This document shows, in pieces, positions 47,273 to 56,859 of a stretch of 64,000 bases of DNA. The first letter of the stretch is position 1. Each line of letters begins with the position of its first letter. Position numbers and translations under genes: made by a program. The notes beneath the pieces were generated by a model, which saw only the letters and a list, made by a program, of their open reading frames with translations, had not been told where the DNA came from and did not search any database. Source of the stretch: an uncultured Acetobacteraceae bacterium (GTDB lineage: Bacteria; Pseudomonadota; Alphaproteobacteria; Acetobacterales; Acetobacteraceae). The stretch is from contig CAIVPZ010000041.1 of assembly GCA_903907955.1 (NCBI GenBank), positions 248,001 through 312,000 on the forward strand, in the 5' to 3' direction.

Positions 47273-47992
47273 CTATTCGCTCGGCCGAACCACGGCGTAG
47301 GCGGAGCTGTCACCTTTCGGCCGCTCCTCCGGCATCGGCTCGCCCTTCACCGCGTAGTAGACCATTTCGGCGATATTGGTCGCGTGGTCGCCGATCCGCT
47401 CCAGGTTCTTGGCGATGAACAGCAGGTGCGTGCACGGCGTGATGCTGCGCGGGTCCTCCATCATGTAGGTGATGAGCTCGCGGAACAGCGCGTTGTAGAT
47501 TTCGTCGACCGCCTCGTCCGCGTTCCATACCTCCACGGCCTTCTCGACGTCGTTCTCGCCCACCGCGTCGATGATCGCCTTGAGGTTCTCCTGCACCAGC
47601 CGCGACATGTGCGCGATCCCGGTCAGCGAGGAGGGACCGCTGAACTGGTTCAGCACGAGGCTGCGCTTGGCCACGTTCTTGGCGTAGTCGCCGATGCGTT
47701 CAAGCTCGCCGGCGATTTTCAGCGACGCCACGATGTGCCGCAGGTCCTGCGCCATCGGCTGGCGCAGCGCCAGCAGCCGGATAACGAACTGCTCCGCCTC
47801 GCGGTCCAGCGCGTCCACCTGCGGATCGGCCTCGACCGCCAGGCCGGCCGACTCCGCATCGCGCTCCAGCACGGCATCGCAGGCCAGCGCCACCTGGCGC
47901 TCGACCATGCCCCCCATATCCGTCACCAGGGTCCGCAGCCGCGCCAGTTCCGCCTCGAAGCTCTTCACGATGTGCTCCGCCATGTCGGTCAT
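47273..47992 (-). CDS. phoU: Phosphate transport system regulator PhoU
   Basis: The 239-residue protein has two three-helix PhoU repeats, each with an E-R-I-G-D-x-A-x-N/T metal-binding motif: GELERIGDYAKNVAKRSLVL near residue 95, and NLERIGDHATNIAEMVYYAV near residue 200. It starts MTDMAEHIVKSFEAELARLR, which decides ATG 47992 over the much longer reading. PhoU restrains PhoR/PhoB signalling when phosphate is plentiful. It lies 20 bases downstream of pstB and 11 upstream of phoB. Confidence 0.96.
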   Translation of the reverse strand: MTDMAEHIVKSFEAELARLRTLVTDMGGMVERQVALACDAVLERDAESAGLAVEADPQVDALDREAEQFVIRLLALRQPMAQDLRHIVASLKIAGELERIGDYAKNVAKRSLVLNQFSGPSSLTGIAHMSRLVQENLKAIIDAVGENDVEKAVEVWNADEAVDEIYNALFRELITYMMEDPRSITPCTHLLFIAKNLERIGDHATNIAEMVYYAVKGEPMPEERPKGDSSAYAVVRPSE

Positions 47993-48012
47993 GCAATCCC
48001 CCTTCGAACCGA

Positions 48013-48843
48013 TCAACCGAACCGGCCGGTAATGTATTCCTGCGTGCGCCGCTCGCGCGGCGCCGTGAACATCTGCGTCGCCGTTCCCACCTCGACCAGC
48101 TCGCCGAGGTAGAAGAAGGCCACCTGATCGGCGCAGCGCGCCGCCTGCTGCATGTTGTGGGTGACGATGGCGATGGTGAAATCCTGCTTCAGCTCGTCGA
48201 TCAGTTCCTCGATCTTCAGCGTGCTGATCGGGTCGAGCGCGCTGGTCGGCTCGTCGAGCAGGATCACCTCCGGCCGCACCGCGATGGTGCGGGCGATGCA
48301 CAGCCGCTGCTGCTGCCCGCCGGACAGCCCCATCGCCGAACTGTTGAGCCGGTCCTTCACCTCGCCCCACAGCGCGGCGCGGGTCAGCGACCACTCGACG
48401 CGCTCGTCCATCGCCGCCTTCGCCAGCCGCTCGTGCAGCTTCACCCCGAAGGCGATGTTCTCGTAGATGGTCATGGGAAACGGCGTCGGCTTCTGGAACA
48501 CCATGCCCACCCGGCTGCGCAGCTGGTTCAGGTCCATGCCGGGGTCGAGGATGTTGGCCCCGTCCATCATCACCTGGCCCACCGCGCGCTGGCCCGGATA
48601 CAGGTCGTACATCCGGTTCAGCACCCGCAGCAGCGTGGACTTGCCGCAGCCCGACGGGCCGATCATGCCGGTCACCTGGCGATCGGGCAGGTCGAGGTCG
48701 ATGCTCTTGAGCGCCTTGTTGGTGCCGTAGAAGAAATCGACGCCGCGGATGGAGATGCGCGGCGCGCGCAGGGCTTCGGACGAGCGCGCCTGCATGGCGG
48801 CCATCACCGGATTCTGTTCCGTCTCGTTCATGGTCTCGCTCAC
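48013..48843 (-). CDS. pstB: Phosphate ABC transporter ATP-binding protein PstB
   Basis: The 276-residue ATPase drives the Pst phosphate importer. Motifs: Walker [22 protein letters not shown]-loop [20 protein letters not shown]; signature [16 protein letters not shown]; Walker [14 protein letters not shown]-loop VTHN. The [18 protein letters not shown] block is PstB-specific. GTG 48843 is the start, with AGGGAG about 9 bases upstream. It follows pstA. Confidence 0.97.
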   Translation of the reverse strand: MSETMNETEQNPVMAAMQARSSEALRAPRISIRGVDFFYGTNKALKSIDLDLPDRQVTGMIGPSGCGKSTLLRVLNRMYDLYPGQRAVGQVMMDGANILDPGMDLNQLRSRVGMVFQKPTPFPMTIYENIAFGVKLHERLAKAAMDERVEWSLTRAALWGEVKDRLNSSAMGLSGGQQQRLCIARTIAVRPEVILLDEPTSALDPISTLKIEELIDELKQDFTIAIVTHNMQQAARCADQVAFFYLGELVEVGTATQMFTAPRERRTQEYITGRFG

Positions 48844-48884
48844 GGTTTCATCTCCCTGGGGGCCAGTTTCCTGGGCTCCAGCTT

Positions 48885-49772
48885 TCAGGCGCGCGGCCGC
48901 AGGACCACGCGCGCGACAATGTTCAACGCCAGCACGCCGAAGGTGATCAGCAGCGCGCCGGCCCAGGCCAGATCAACCCAGTCGTCGAAGGCCGATCCGG
49001 CATACTGGTAGATCGTCACCGGCAGGCTCGACATCGGCTGGGTCATGCTGAGCGACCAGTTCAGGTTGCCGAGCGAGGTGAACAGCAACGGCGCGGTTTC
49101 GCCGGCCACCCGCGCCACCGCCAGCAGCACGCCGGTGGCGATGCCGTCCAGCGCCGCCCGGTAGCAGATCAGCACGATCACCCGCCATTTCGGCGCCCCC
49201 ACCGCCACCGCCGCTTCACGCAGTTCGGTGGGGATCAGCCGCAGCATGTCCTCGGTGGTGCGCACCACGATCGGCACCACGATCACCGCCAGCGCCACGC
49301 AGCCGGCAATGCCCGAGAACCCGCCGAACGGCTCCACCAGGATGGTGTAGACGAACAGCCCGATCAGGATGGACGGCGCCGACAGCAGCACGTCGGAGAC
49401 GAAGCGCACCGCATTGCCGAGGGCGGACGTGCGGGCATACTCGGAAAGGTAGGTGCCGACCATCAGCCCGATCGGCGTGCCGATCGCAGCCCCGACCATG
49501 GTCTGCACCAGGCTGCCGACGATGGCGTTCAGCAACCCGCCATTCGATCCGGGCGGGCGGGTGATGTCGGTGAACACGTGCAGACCCAGCGCGCTGACGC
49601 CGCGAAACAGCAGGGTGAACAGGATGGAGGCCAGCAGGGCCAGGCCCATCGCCGTGGCGGCGATGCACAGCAGTTTCACCAGACCATCGACCAGCTTGCG
49701 CCGGCGCGACAGCAGGCCGGCCACCCGCGCATCGCGCGCCGGGCCGGTGAGGGACAAAGCAGCGGCGCTCAT
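48885..49772 (-). CDS. pstA: Phosphate ABC transporter permease PstA
   Basis: The 295-residue inner-membrane permease has six transmembrane helices. Blocks are [20 protein letters not shown], then [20 protein letters not shown], and the EAA-type loop [20 protein letters not shown]. It ends [20 protein letters not shown]. Its start (ATG 49772) overlaps the pstC stop by 4 bases, which rules out the longer frame. Confidence 0.96.
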   Translation of the reverse strand: MSAAALSLTGPARDARVAGLLSRRRKLVDGLVKLLCIAATAMGLALLASILFTLLFRGVSALGLHVFTDITRPPGSNGGLLNAIVGSLVQTMVGAAIGTPIGLMVGTYLSEYARTSALGNAVRFVSDVLLSAPSILIGLFVYTILVEPFGGFSGIAGCVALAVIVVPIVVRTTEDMLRLIPTELREAAVAVGAPKWRVIVLICYRAALDGIATGVLLAVARVAGETAPLLFTSLGNLNWSLSMTQPMSSLPVTIYQYAGSAFDDWVDLAWAGALLITFGVLALNIVARVVLRPRA

Positions 49773-50728
49773 GCCGACCTCGGACGCAGCAGCAGGCGGG
49801 AAATCGCCAGCACGATGAAGGAAATCACGAACAGGATGAACCCCAGCGCCAGCAGTGAGGAAAGTTTCAGGCTGCCGGCCTGGCTTTCGGGAAACTCCAG
49901 CGCCACGATCGAGGCGATGGTGTTGCCCGGCCCGAACAGCGAGGTGGTGATGCGGTTGGTGTTGCCGATCACGAAGGTGACCGCCATGGTCTCGCCCAGC
50001 GCGCGCCCCAGCCCCAGCATGATGCCGCCCACCACCGAGGCCCTGGTGTAGGGAACGACGATGCTGCGCATCACCTCCCAGGTGGTGCAGCCGACGCCGT
50101 AGGCGGATTCCTTGAACACCGCCGGCACCGTGTTGAACACGTCGCGCATGGTGGCGGCGATGAACGGAATGATCATCACCGCCAGGATCAGCGCCGCGGT
50201 CAGCAGGCCGGTGCCGAACGGCGCGCCCTGGAACAGTCCGCCGATCACCGGCAGGTCGCCGAGCTGGTCGGTCAGAAACGGCTCCACGTAATCGCCCATG
50301 ATCGGCACGATCACGAAGAAGCCCCACATGCCATAGATGATCGAGGGCACCGCCGCGAGCAGTTCGATCGCCGTGCCAACCGGCCGGCGGAACCAGCCGG
50401 GGGCGATTTCGGTCAGGTAGAAGGCGATGCCGAAGGCCAGCGGCACCGCGATCAGCAGCGCCAGCACGGCGGTGACCAGCGTGCCGAACACCGGCACCCC
50501 GGCGCCGAACACGTTCTGCACCGGGTCCCAGTCGGTATTGACCAGGAAGGGCAGCCCGAAGGCGCGGAAGCTGGGCCAGCCGCCAATGAACAGCGAGACG
50601 ATGATGGCGCCGAGCAGCACCAGCACCAGCACCCCGGCGGACATCGCCAGAAAGGCGAACAGCCGGTCGCCGAACGCGGCGGCGCGGCGGCTGGCGGGGC
50701 GGAACGGAAGCACGGCAACGTCGGACAC
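49769..50728 (-). CDS. pstC: Phosphate ABC transporter permease PstC
   Basis: The 319-residue inner-membrane permease has six transmembrane helices. PstC blocks are [40 protein letters not shown], then [20 protein letters not shown], and [20 protein letters not shown]. It pairs with PstA. It follows pstS by 82 bases that hold a strong hairpin. Confidence 0.96.
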   Translation of the reverse strand: MSDVAVLPFRPASRRAAAFGDRLFAFLAMSAGVLVLVLLGAIIVSLFIGGWPSFRAFGLPFLVNTDWDPVQNVFGAGVPVFGTLVTAVLALLIAVPLAFGIAFYLTEIAPGWFRRPVGTAIELLAAVPSIIYGMWGFFVIVPIMGDYVEPFLTDQLGDLPVIGGLFQGAPFGTGLLTAALILAVMIIPFIAATMRDVFNTVPAVFKESAYGVGCTTWEVMRSIVVPYTRASVVGGIMLGLGRALGETMAVTFVIGNTNRITTSLFGPGNTIASIVALEFPESQAGSLKLSSLLALGFILFVISFIVLAISRLLLRPRSA

Positions 50729-50755
50729 GAAGTCATTCCCCGATGGGAGGAAGCA

Positions 50756-50783
50756 GCAGGAGGCGCCCGCAGGCGCCTCCTGC
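50756..50783 (-). terminator. Perfect 12-bp hairpin between pstS and pstC
   Basis: GCAGGAGGCGCC (50756-50767) and GGCGCCTCCTGC (50772-50783) pair around a 4-base loop. No U-run follows on the minus strand. It probably stabilises the 3' end of pstS mRNA or attenuates the downstream genes, as is known for binding-protein genes in ABC operons. Confidence 0.7.
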
Positions 50784-50810
50784 GCAAAACAAGCCTACGT
50801 CAAAGCGCCG

Positions 50811-51845
50811 CTACTTCCAGACGGGCGCGCCGTCCGGCCCCTTGATTTCGCTGCGCCAGGAGGAACGCACCGCGTCCTGCACGGCGGCGGGCAGGGCAAT
50901 GTAGTCAAGGCTCTTGGCGATATCGCCGCCGTTCTTGTAGGCGAAGTCGAAGAACCGGATCACGTTGGCGCTGTGGGTCACGTCCTGCGGGTTGGTCGGC
51001 AGCAGGATGAAGGTGGGCGACACGATCGGCCAGGCATCGGCCGCGGCGGTGTCGATCAGGTTCACCGCGTAGTTCGCGGCTCCCTTCCAGTCGCCGGCGT
51101 TGGCCGCGGCGATGAAGGCGGCCGGGGTCGGGGCGACGAAGTGCCCGGCCTTGTTGCGCAGCTGCGTCGTGGTCAGCTTGTTCTGGGTGGCATAGGCGAA
51201 TTCGACATAGCCGATGCCGCCCTTGACCTGCTTCACCGTTGCCGCCACGCCGTCATTGCCCTTGGCGCCGTTGCCGGCGACCCACTTGACGCTGGTGGCG
51301 GCGCCGACCTGCGCCTTCCAGTCGGGCGATACGGCCGAGAGATACGAGGTGAACACGAAGGTCGTGCCCGAACCGTCGGCGCGATACACCGGCGCGATCG
51401 GCAGGTTCGGCAGCGGCAGGCCGTGATTGGCCTCGACCAGCTTCGGGTCGTTCCACTTGACGATCTTGCCGAGGTAGATCTCCGCCAGCAACTCGCTGGG
51501 CAGCTTCAGCTTGTTGGCGTCGATGCCGGGCAGGTTCACGATCGGAACCACGCCGCCCATCACCGTCGGGAACTGCAGCAGGTGGTTCTGCTCCAGCTTT
51601 GCCGCGTCAACCGGCGCGTCGGAGGCGCCGAAATCGACCGTGCGGTTGATGATCTGGTTCTGCCCGCCGCCCGAACCGATCGCCTGGTAGTTCAGCTCGA
51701 TGCCGATGGCGGCCTTCGCGGCCTCGCCCCACTTGGCATAGACCGGGGCGGGGAAAGTGGCGCCGGCGCCGGTGATCTGCTGTGCCTGCGCGGTGGCCGT
51801 GAACGCCGCCAGCGTCAGCGCCAGCGCCGTGGAAATGAGCTTCAT
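50811..51845 (-). CDS. pstS: Periplasmic phosphate-binding protein PstS
   Basis: The 344-residue protein binds inorganic phosphate in the periplasm. The signal peptide is MKLISTALALTLAAFTATAQ, cleaved near AQA-QQI. The mature chain opens ITGAGATFPAPVYAKWGEAA. Phosphate-contact motifs are YQAIGSGGGQNQIINRTVDF with GASDAP, and YRADGSGTTFVFTSYLSAVS. It starts at ATG 51845, and AGGGA precedes it. It heads pstSCAB-phoU-phoB, with a candidate PHO box upstream. Confidence 0.97.
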   Translation of the reverse strand: MKLISTALALTLAAFTATAQAQQITGAGATFPAPVYAKWGEAAKAAIGIELNYQAIGSGGGQNQIINRTVDFGASDAPVDAAKLEQNHLLQFPTVMGGVVPIVNLPGIDANKLKLPSELLAEIYLGKIVKWNDPKLVEANHGLPLPNLPIAPVYRADGSGTTFVFTSYLSAVSPDWKAQVGAATSVKWVAGNGAKGNDGVAATVKQVKGGIGYVEFAYATQNKLTTTQLRNKAGHFVAPTPAAFIAAANAGDWKGAANYAVNLIDTAAADAWPIVSPTFILLPTNPQDVTHSANVIRFFDFAYKNGGDIAKSLDYIALPAAVQDAVRSSWRSEIKGPDGAPVWK

Positions 51846-51960
51846 GATCCCTCCTTGGATCGCCGTGGCACCCGCAGGCGCCTGGCACGAAGCGAACTGG
51901 CCGGCCCGGCCGGGCCGCCATGTCCGCGGCCGGACCCTACGCAGGGGCGGCGTCCGGCAT

Positions 51961-51989
51961 ATTGCAGTTTCATGAAGCTTCGATGACGG
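51961..51989 (-). promoter_or_regulatory. Candidate PHO box upstream of pstS
   Basis: On the minus strand three 7-mers recur every 11 bases: CCGTCAT (51983-51989), GCTTCAT (51972-51978) and CTGCAAT (51961-51967), each followed by a 4-base AT-rich spacer. This matches the CTGTCAT direct-repeat plan bound by PhoB; the outer two deviate by one or two bases and the middle one by three. It is about 115 bases upstream of the pstS start. Confidence 0.6.
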
Positions 51990-52062
51990 TGGCCCCCTTG
52001 ACCCCCGTTCTCCAAGGCAACTCTTTGAATCAAATGCTCAGGAAAGGGGGCGCATTCCGGGC

Positions 52063-52100
52063 AAAAAAAACCCGGCGCACGTGCCCCATCGGCGCCGGGT
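52063..52100 (-). terminator. Rho-independent terminator of aceA
   Basis: On the minus strand ACCCGGCGC (52092-52100) and GCGCCGGGT (52070-52078) form a 9-bp stem, followed by eight U (52063-52070). It lies about 105 bases after the aceA stop codon. Confidence 0.85.
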
Positions 52101-52205
52101 AGCAGGCTATGGGCCCAGACCGCTGTTCTCAGGCGGCGGATCGGGCATGTCGGCAGCGACCGGGTCCGGGGCGGATCGCACCGCCCCGGCCGCCGCCGGA
52201 TCAGG

Positions 52206-53534
52206 TCAGGCGTGCGCCGGAGACGGCTTCGCCGCGTCGTGGAACTGGGCCGCCTCGGTGCTGCCGGCGAGGGCCGTCGTCGAGGCCTTGCCGCCGCTCG
52301 CCGTGGTCGCCACCGCGTCGAAATAGCTCACCCCCACCTCGCGCTGGTGGCGGACACAGGTGAAGCCGCTGGCCTCGGCCGCGAACTCCTCCTGCTGCAG
52401 CTCGCTGTAGGCGCCCATGCCGCGCTCCTTGTAGGCATGCGCCAGCTTGAACATCGACAGGTTCAGGCTGTGGAAGCCGGCCAGCGTGACGAACTGGAAC
52501 CGGTAGCCCATCGCGGCGATCTCGGCCTGGAACTTCTCGGCCGCCTCGACCCCCATCTTGCGCTGCCAGTTGAACGACGGGCTGCAGTTGTAGGCCAGCA
52601 GCTTGCCGGGGAACTCCTTGTGCACCGCGTCGGCAAACGCCCGCGCGTCGTCGAGATCGGGGTCGGAGGTTTCCCACCACAGCAGGTCGGCATAGGGCGC
52701 ATAGGCCAGGCTGCGGGCGATCGCGTAGGCCTTGCCCACGCCCTTCTTGATGCGGAAGAAGCCTTCCGGCGTGCGCTCGTCGGTGATGAACGGGCGGTCG
52801 CGCTCGTCCACGTCGGCGGTCAGCAACTGCGCGCTCTCGGCGTCGGTGCGGCACAGCAATACGGTCGGCACGCCTTCCACGTCGGCGGCTAGGCGGGCGG
52901 CGTTCAGGGTGCGGATGTGCTGACTGATCGGAATCAGTACCTTGCCGCCCAAATGGCCGCACTTTTTCTCCGACGCCAGCTGGTCCTCATAGTGCACGCC
53001 GGCGGCACCGGCCTCGATCATGGCGCGCATCAGCTCGTAGGCGTTCAGCGCGCCGCCGAACCCGGCCTCGGCGTCGGCCACGATCGGCGCCATCCAGTAT
53101 TTGGAGGTGTCGCCCTCCAGCTTGCTGATCTGGTCCTGCCGGCGCAGCGCGTTGTTGATTCGGCGCACCACGTTGGGCACCGAATCCACCGGATACAGCG
53201 ACTGGTCGGGGTAGGTCTGGCCGCCGGTGTTGGCATCGGCGGCGACCTGCCAGCCGGACAGGTAGATGCCGTTCAGCCCGGCCTTCACCTGCTGCACCGC
53301 CTGCATGCCAGTCAGCGCGCCCAGCGTGTTGACGTAGGGCTCGGTCTTCAGCAACTGCCACAGCCGGCGCGCACCCATCTCGGCCAGGGTGTGGCGGATT
53401 CGGAAGGAGCCGGCCAGGCGCTCGACATCGGCGGCGGTGTAGTCGCGAACGATCCCCGCGAAGCGATCCGAATCATGGGAGGTACCACCGGGCATGCCAT
53501 CCGGCAGCCGCGGAATCTCATGGGGCAGGGACAT
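52206..53534 (-). CDS. aceA: Isocitrate lyase
   Basis: The 442-residue enzyme splits isocitrate to succinate and glyoxylate in the glyoxylate shunt. The catalytic motif [20 protein letters not shown] (near residue 200) is present, with the active-site Cys. Other blocks are [53 protein letters not shown] (Mg site) and [13 protein letters not shown]. Length matches. The start is ATG 53534, because the upstream extension to 53684 crosses the divergent promoter. Malate synthase is not adjacent. It is divergent from a RamB/ScfR-type regulator. Confidence 0.97.
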   Translation of the reverse strand: MSLPHEIPRLPDGMPGGTSHDSDRFAGIVRDYTAADVERLAGSFRIRHTLAEMGARRLWQLLKTEPYVNTLGALTGMQAVQQVKAGLNGIYLSGWQVAADANTGGQTYPDQSLYPVDSVPNVVRRINNALRRQDQISKLEGDTSKYWMAPIVADAEAGFGGALNAYELMRAMIEAGAAGVHYEDQLASEKKCGHLGGKVLIPISQHIRTLNAARLAADVEGVPTVLLCRTDAESAQLLTADVDERDRPFITDERTPEGFFRIKKGVGKAYAIARSLAYAPYADLLWWETSDPDLDDARAFADAVHKEFPGKLLAYNCSPSFNWQRKMGVEAAEKFQAEIAAMGYRFQFVTLAGFHSLNLSMFKLAHAYKERGMGAYSELQQEEFAAEASGFTCVRHQREVGVSYFDAVATTASGGKASTTALAGSTEAAQFHDAAKPSPAHA

Positions 53535-53686
53535 CGTCGTCTCCTCGTGGGGCGCCGAGGGCGGCGCGGGACAAGGTGAATAATTAACACCGCGGGGCCG
53601 AATTTGAACCCCAAATTGCGTGGCAGGCCGCAATGCGGTAATGATATTAACCGACCTGCCCGGTAAACCAGTAAAGGTTGTCAAAG
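53535..53686. promoter_or_regulatory. aceA-regulator divergent control region
   Basis: The 152-base gap is AT-rich compared with the genes (ATAATTAACACC, AATTTGAACCCCAAATT). It contains the perfect 11-bp palindrome CCGCAATGCGG at 53628-53638 and the imperfect palindrome AATTTG..CAAATT near 53601-53616. These are candidate operators for the adjacent regulator. The location is inferred from the divergent arrangement. Confidence 0.5.
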
Positions 53687-55084
53687 ATGGCCCGCCCCCT
53701 GATCGGCCGCACCCTGCGGCGCCTGCGCCAGGAACGGGGCTTCACGCAGCAGGCCCTGGCGGCCCGGCTGGGCATCTCGGCCAGCTACCTCAACCTGATT
53801 GAGCACGACCAGCGCACCGTCACCGCCAGCCTGCTGATCAAGCTCACCGAGACCCTGCAGGTTGACCTCACCGCCCTGTCCGGCATCGAGGAACGCCAGC
53901 TGGAGGTGCAGCTGCGCGAGGTGTTCGCCGACCCGCTGCTGGGCATCGAGACGGTGCCGGACACCGAAACCGCCTCGCTGGTCGCCAGCAGCCCGGCGGC
54001 GGCGCGCGCGGTGCTGGCGCTGTACCGGGCCTGGCGGGTGGCGCGCGAGGATGCCGGCGGCATCGCCCTGCCGTCCGGCCGGCGCATCCTGCTGCCCACC
54101 GAGGAGACGCGCGACGTCTTCAACGACCGCGCCAACCATTTCGCCCCGCTGGAGGAGGCCGCCGAGGCGCTGGTTGCCGAGCTTGCCGTGCGGCCGGCGG
54201 AAATGAACCACGCCATCGCCGAGCGGCTGCGCCGCCGCCACGGCCTGACCGTCACCGTGGGCACTCTGCCCGGGGCACTGCGCCGCTACGACCCGATGGC
54301 GCACAGCCTGACGCTGTCGGAAATGCTGCCGCGCGAGAGCCGCGGCTTTCACATGGCGTTCCAGCTCGCTCTGCTGGAGGCGCGCGACCCGGTGGAGGCG
54401 CTGCTGGCCGAGGTGACGCCGAGTTCGCCCGAGGCGACGGCGCTGATCCGCATCGGCCTGCTCAACTACACCGCCGCGGCCCTGCTGATGCCGTACGCGC
54501 CGTTCGCCGCCGCCGCCCGCGAGTTGCGCCACGACGTCGAGGCGCTGGCGGCGCGGTTCGGCGTCAGCTTCGAGCAGGTGTGCCAGCGGCTGTCATCGTT
54601 GCAGCGCACCGGCGCGCGCGGGCTGCCGTTCTTCTTCCTGCGCGTCGATCCGGCCGGCAATGTCTCGAAGCGGTTCTCGGCGGCGGGGTTTCCGTTCGCC
54701 CGGTTCGGCGGGTCCTGTCCGCGCTGGGTGGTGCATGGGGCCATGACCACACCCGGGCGGGTGGTGGTGCAGGTGGCGCAACTGCCGGACGGCGCCACCT
54801 TCCTCTGCTTCGCCCGCGCCATGATCGCCGCCACCGCCCGCTGGGGCGAGCCGCCGGCGGTGCGCATCGTGGCAATGGGCTGCGACATCTCGCATGCGGA
54901 GTCGGTGGTTTACGCCGACGGCATCGACCTCGAGCGTGCGGTGGTGGGCATCGGCCTGTCCTGCCGGCTGTGCGAGCGGCCGGATTGCCGCAGCCGGGCG
55001 TTTCCGCCGCTGGAGCACCGGCTGGCGCTCGATCCGCTGACCACCGGAACCAATCCCTATCGTTTCGAGGCGCGGCGGAAGTAG
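53687..55084 (+). CDS. RamB/ScfR-type transcriptional regulator (XRE plus degenerate ImmA/IrrE domain)
   Basis: The 465-residue protein has an N-terminal XRE helix-turn-helix (residues 5-60: [20 protein letters not shown], then [17 protein letters not shown]). A middle region of the ImmA/IrrE class follows, where the metallopeptidase motif HExxH reads FHMAFQLA and so looks inactive. The C-terminal ScfR/DUF2083 domain ends with cysteine pairs ([17 protein letters not shown]). Members such as RamB control glyoxylate-shunt genes, including aceA, in actinobacteria; this gene is divergent from aceA, as expected. ATG 53687 follows AAAGG; an earlier TTG at 53678 is also in frame. Confidence 0.88.
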   Translation: MARPLIGRTLRRLRQERGFTQQALAARLGISASYLNLIEHDQRTVTASLLIKLTETLQVDLTALSGIEERQLEVQLREVFADPLLGIETVPDTETASLVASSPAAARAVLALYRAWRVAREDAGGIALPSGRRILLPTEETRDVFNDRANHFAPLEEAAEALVAELAVRPAEMNHAIAERLRRRHGLTVTVGTLPGALRRYDPMAHSLTLSEMLPRESRGFHMAFQLALLEARDPVEALLAEVTPSSPEATALIRIGLLNYTAAALLMPYAPFAAAARELRHDVEALAARFGVSFEQVCQRLSSLQRTGARGLPFFFLRVDPAGNVSKRFSAAGFPFARFGGSCPRWVVHGAMTTPGRVVVQVAQLPDGATFLCFARAMIAATARWGEPPAVRIVAMGCDISHAESVVYADGIDLERAVVGIGLSCRLCERPDCRSRAFPPLEHRLALDPLTTGTNPYRFEARRK

Positions 55085-55115
55085 CCCGGCCGGGGCGTTG
55101 GCCCTGGCCGTCCGG

Positions 55116-55679
55116 TCAACGCGCGACGGTGATCGTTCCCTGCATTCCGGCCTCGAAGTGGCCGGGGATATTGCAGTCGTATTCGAAGCTGCCGGGCCTG
55201 GTGAACAGCCAGGAAAGCGTCTGCGTTGCCCCGGGCCTGACGGTGATGGCGTTGCCGCCCTGATGGTGGTGGGGTTCCTTGCCGGCTTGCATCGCGTCCG
55301 CCATCTCCTGGCGGTGGGCGGTTTGCGTCGCGGTGTCGCCGAGGGTGAAATCATGGTCGATGCTGCTGGTGTTGGTCACCACGAAGCGCACCGCTTCGCC
55401 CGCTTTCAGGTCCAGATGGGCCGGCGTGAAGCTGATGTCGCCCATGGTGATTTCCACCGTGCGGGCCGGCTTGCCGCCGGTATAGGGCTGGCCGAAACCG
55501 GCGGCGGCGGCCTGGTGGGCGGAATGCCCGGCGGGCTTGCCGCCCATGTCCATGCCGCTCATGTCCATGTCGTCGCCATGCGCTGCGGCGACGCCGCTGC
55601 CCGCGGCAACCAGGGACAGGCCCAGCACCAACGCAACCGGAAGCCGTGTGCAGCGTGGCAATGAACGACGAGGCATCAT
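55116..55679 (-). CDS. Periplasmic cupredoxin-like copper protein
   Basis: The 187-residue protein has a signal peptide (LPVALVLGLSLVAAGSGVAA). A Met/His-rich segment follows (HGDDMDMSGMDMGG and GHSAHQ), then a plastocyanin-like domain. Copper ligands would be the His in SSIDHDF, the Cys and His in FEYDCNIPGHFEAGMQGT, and the Met after it. A second His cluster (KEPHHHQGGN) lies in a loop. It probably binds or shuttles copper in the periplasm. It is divergent from an outer-membrane-like protein gene across a 167-base gap. Confidence 0.88.
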   Translation of the reverse strand: MMPRRSLPRCTRLPVALVLGLSLVAAGSGVAAAHGDDMDMSGMDMGGKPAGHSAHQAAAAGFGQPYTGGKPARTVEITMGDISFTPAHLDLKAGEAVRFVVTNTSSIDHDFTLGDTATQTAHRQEMADAMQAGKEPHHHQGGNAITVRPGATQTLSWLFTRPGSFEYDCNIPGHFEAGMQGTITVAR

Positions 55680-55846
55680 GGTTGCTGTCCCTGTTAACCC
55701 TGGCGCGGCCCGACGCTATACGGCGCGCCCCCGGATGGCGGCAACCGTCGCACCACCCGCCTGTCGTTTCGGGCCGCGTGCACCCCACGACTCCGTCTGA
55801 TAAGGGACTATCCGTTGCCGACCCCGAAGCTGGAGCCGCACCGCCG

Positions 55847-56755
55847 ATGTCCCGCCTGAAGCCTGCCGCCGCGCTGGCCGCCGCCCTGCTCGCCAGCCAC
55901 CCCGCCCTCGCGAGCGTCGAAGCCGGCGTGCGCGTCTTTCCCGTCACCCTCACCTTCGATGACCCGGGAGTCGGCGACGAGGCGAAAACGCCGCAGATCA
56001 CCTGGCAGCGCGATGCCGGCCCGCAGAACGCGTATGAGATGAGCTGGGAATGGGACAAGCGGATCACCCCCATGACCTCGATCATCTACGACCAGGGCTA
56101 CAACTGGCTGCACCAGTCCGGGTCGAAGGCGCATAACGGCTTCGGCAACGTCTTCATCACCGGCAAATGGCAGGCCTACACCAATGCCGAGCATGAGTTC
56201 GTCGCCGCGTTCGGCGCGATCCGCGAGTTCGGCGGCGGCAACGCCACCCAGAACCTCGGCGGCGACGCCTATGGCTCGACCGCGCCGGCGATCTATGCCG
56301 GCAAGGGCCTCGGCGACCTGCCGATCGGCATGTTGCGCCCGCTCGCGGTGACCGGTCAGTTGAGCTATGCGATCCCCGACCGGCCGCTGAACAGCGCCCT
56401 CAACAACAACGGCACCCCGCGATCCTGGAACGGAGCGCTGTCGGTCCAGTACAGCATTCCCTATCTGCAATCGCAGGTCCGCGATTTCGGCCTGCCCGAC
56501 TTCTTCGGATCGCTGATCCCGCTGGTGGAAGCCAACTGGTACTCGCCCGCCGCCGGGCCGGCCGGCGGGTTCCCCGCCGCGCTGACCATCGCGCCGGGCG
56601 TCATCTATTTTGGCGATGGGTTCCAGGTCGGCATCGAAGCGCTGATCCCGGCCAACCGCGGCGCCGGGCATAATGTCGGGGTGACCTTGCAGGTGTTCTT
56701 CTTCTTTGACGATCTGTTTCCGGAGAGCAGGCTTGGCAAGCCGCTGCTCGAGTGA
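55847..56755 (+). CDS. Outer-membrane-like beta-rich protein of unknown function
   Basis: The 302-residue protein begins with a signal peptide (MSRLKPAAALAAALLASHPA, cleavage near ALA-SVE). The mature chain has many alternating aromatic/polar strands: YEMSWEWDKRITPMTSIIYD, then GFGNVFITGKWQAYTNAEHE and PGVIYFGDGFQVGIEALIPA. It ends with FFFFDDLFPESRLGKPLLE. Strands of this type suggest a beta-barrel. Similar proteins are often annotated as transporters of the phenol-degradation meta-pathway type, but I cannot confirm a family. The start is ATG 55847. It is divergent from the cupredoxin gene, which makes a role in copper or another metal plausible, not proven. Confidence 0.7.
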   Translation: MSRLKPAAALAAALLASHPALASVEAGVRVFPVTLTFDDPGVGDEAKTPQITWQRDAGPQNAYEMSWEWDKRITPMTSIIYDQGYNWLHQSGSKAHNGFGNVFITGKWQAYTNAEHEFVAAFGAIREFGGGNATQNLGGDAYGSTAPAIYAGKGLGDLPIGMLRPLAVTGQLSYAIPDRPLNSALNNNGTPRSWNGALSVQYSIPYLQSQVRDFGLPDFFGSLIPLVEANWYSPAAGPAGGFPAALTIAPGVIYFGDGFQVGIEALIPANRGAGHNVGVTLQVFFFFDDLFPESRLGKPLLE

Positions 56756-56757
56756 AG

Positions 56758-56856
56758 CCGGGGCGCTGCCCCGGACCCCGCCCCGCGCGTTAGCGCGCCT
56801 TCGCGCGACGGGCTTTGCCCCTGGACCCTACCAAGGGCTATGCCCTTGGAACCCCC
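56758..56856. repeat. Cluster of gene-end palindromes (relatives of the dispersed element)
   Basis: CCGGGGC/GCCCCGG (56758-56774), GCGCG/CGCGC (near 56785-56797) and a third unit with CCCCTGGACCCT and CCAAGGGCTATGCCCTTGG (near 56818-56850) lie in tandem between the convergent ends of the outer-membrane-like gene and the methyltransferase gene. They are related in layout, and partly in sequence, to the repeats at 26719, 45374 and 61754. Confidence 0.65.
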
Positions 56857-56859
56857 AAA

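Larger units (their letters stand above)
51846..52205. other. 360-base gap: pstS control region and aceA terminator
   Basis: This stretch has no gene. It holds the candidate PHO box (51961-51989) toward pstS and the aceA terminator (52063-52100). Between 51990 and 52060 it is moderately AT-rich without a recognised element, and from 52101 to 52205 nothing was found. Confidence 0.6.
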
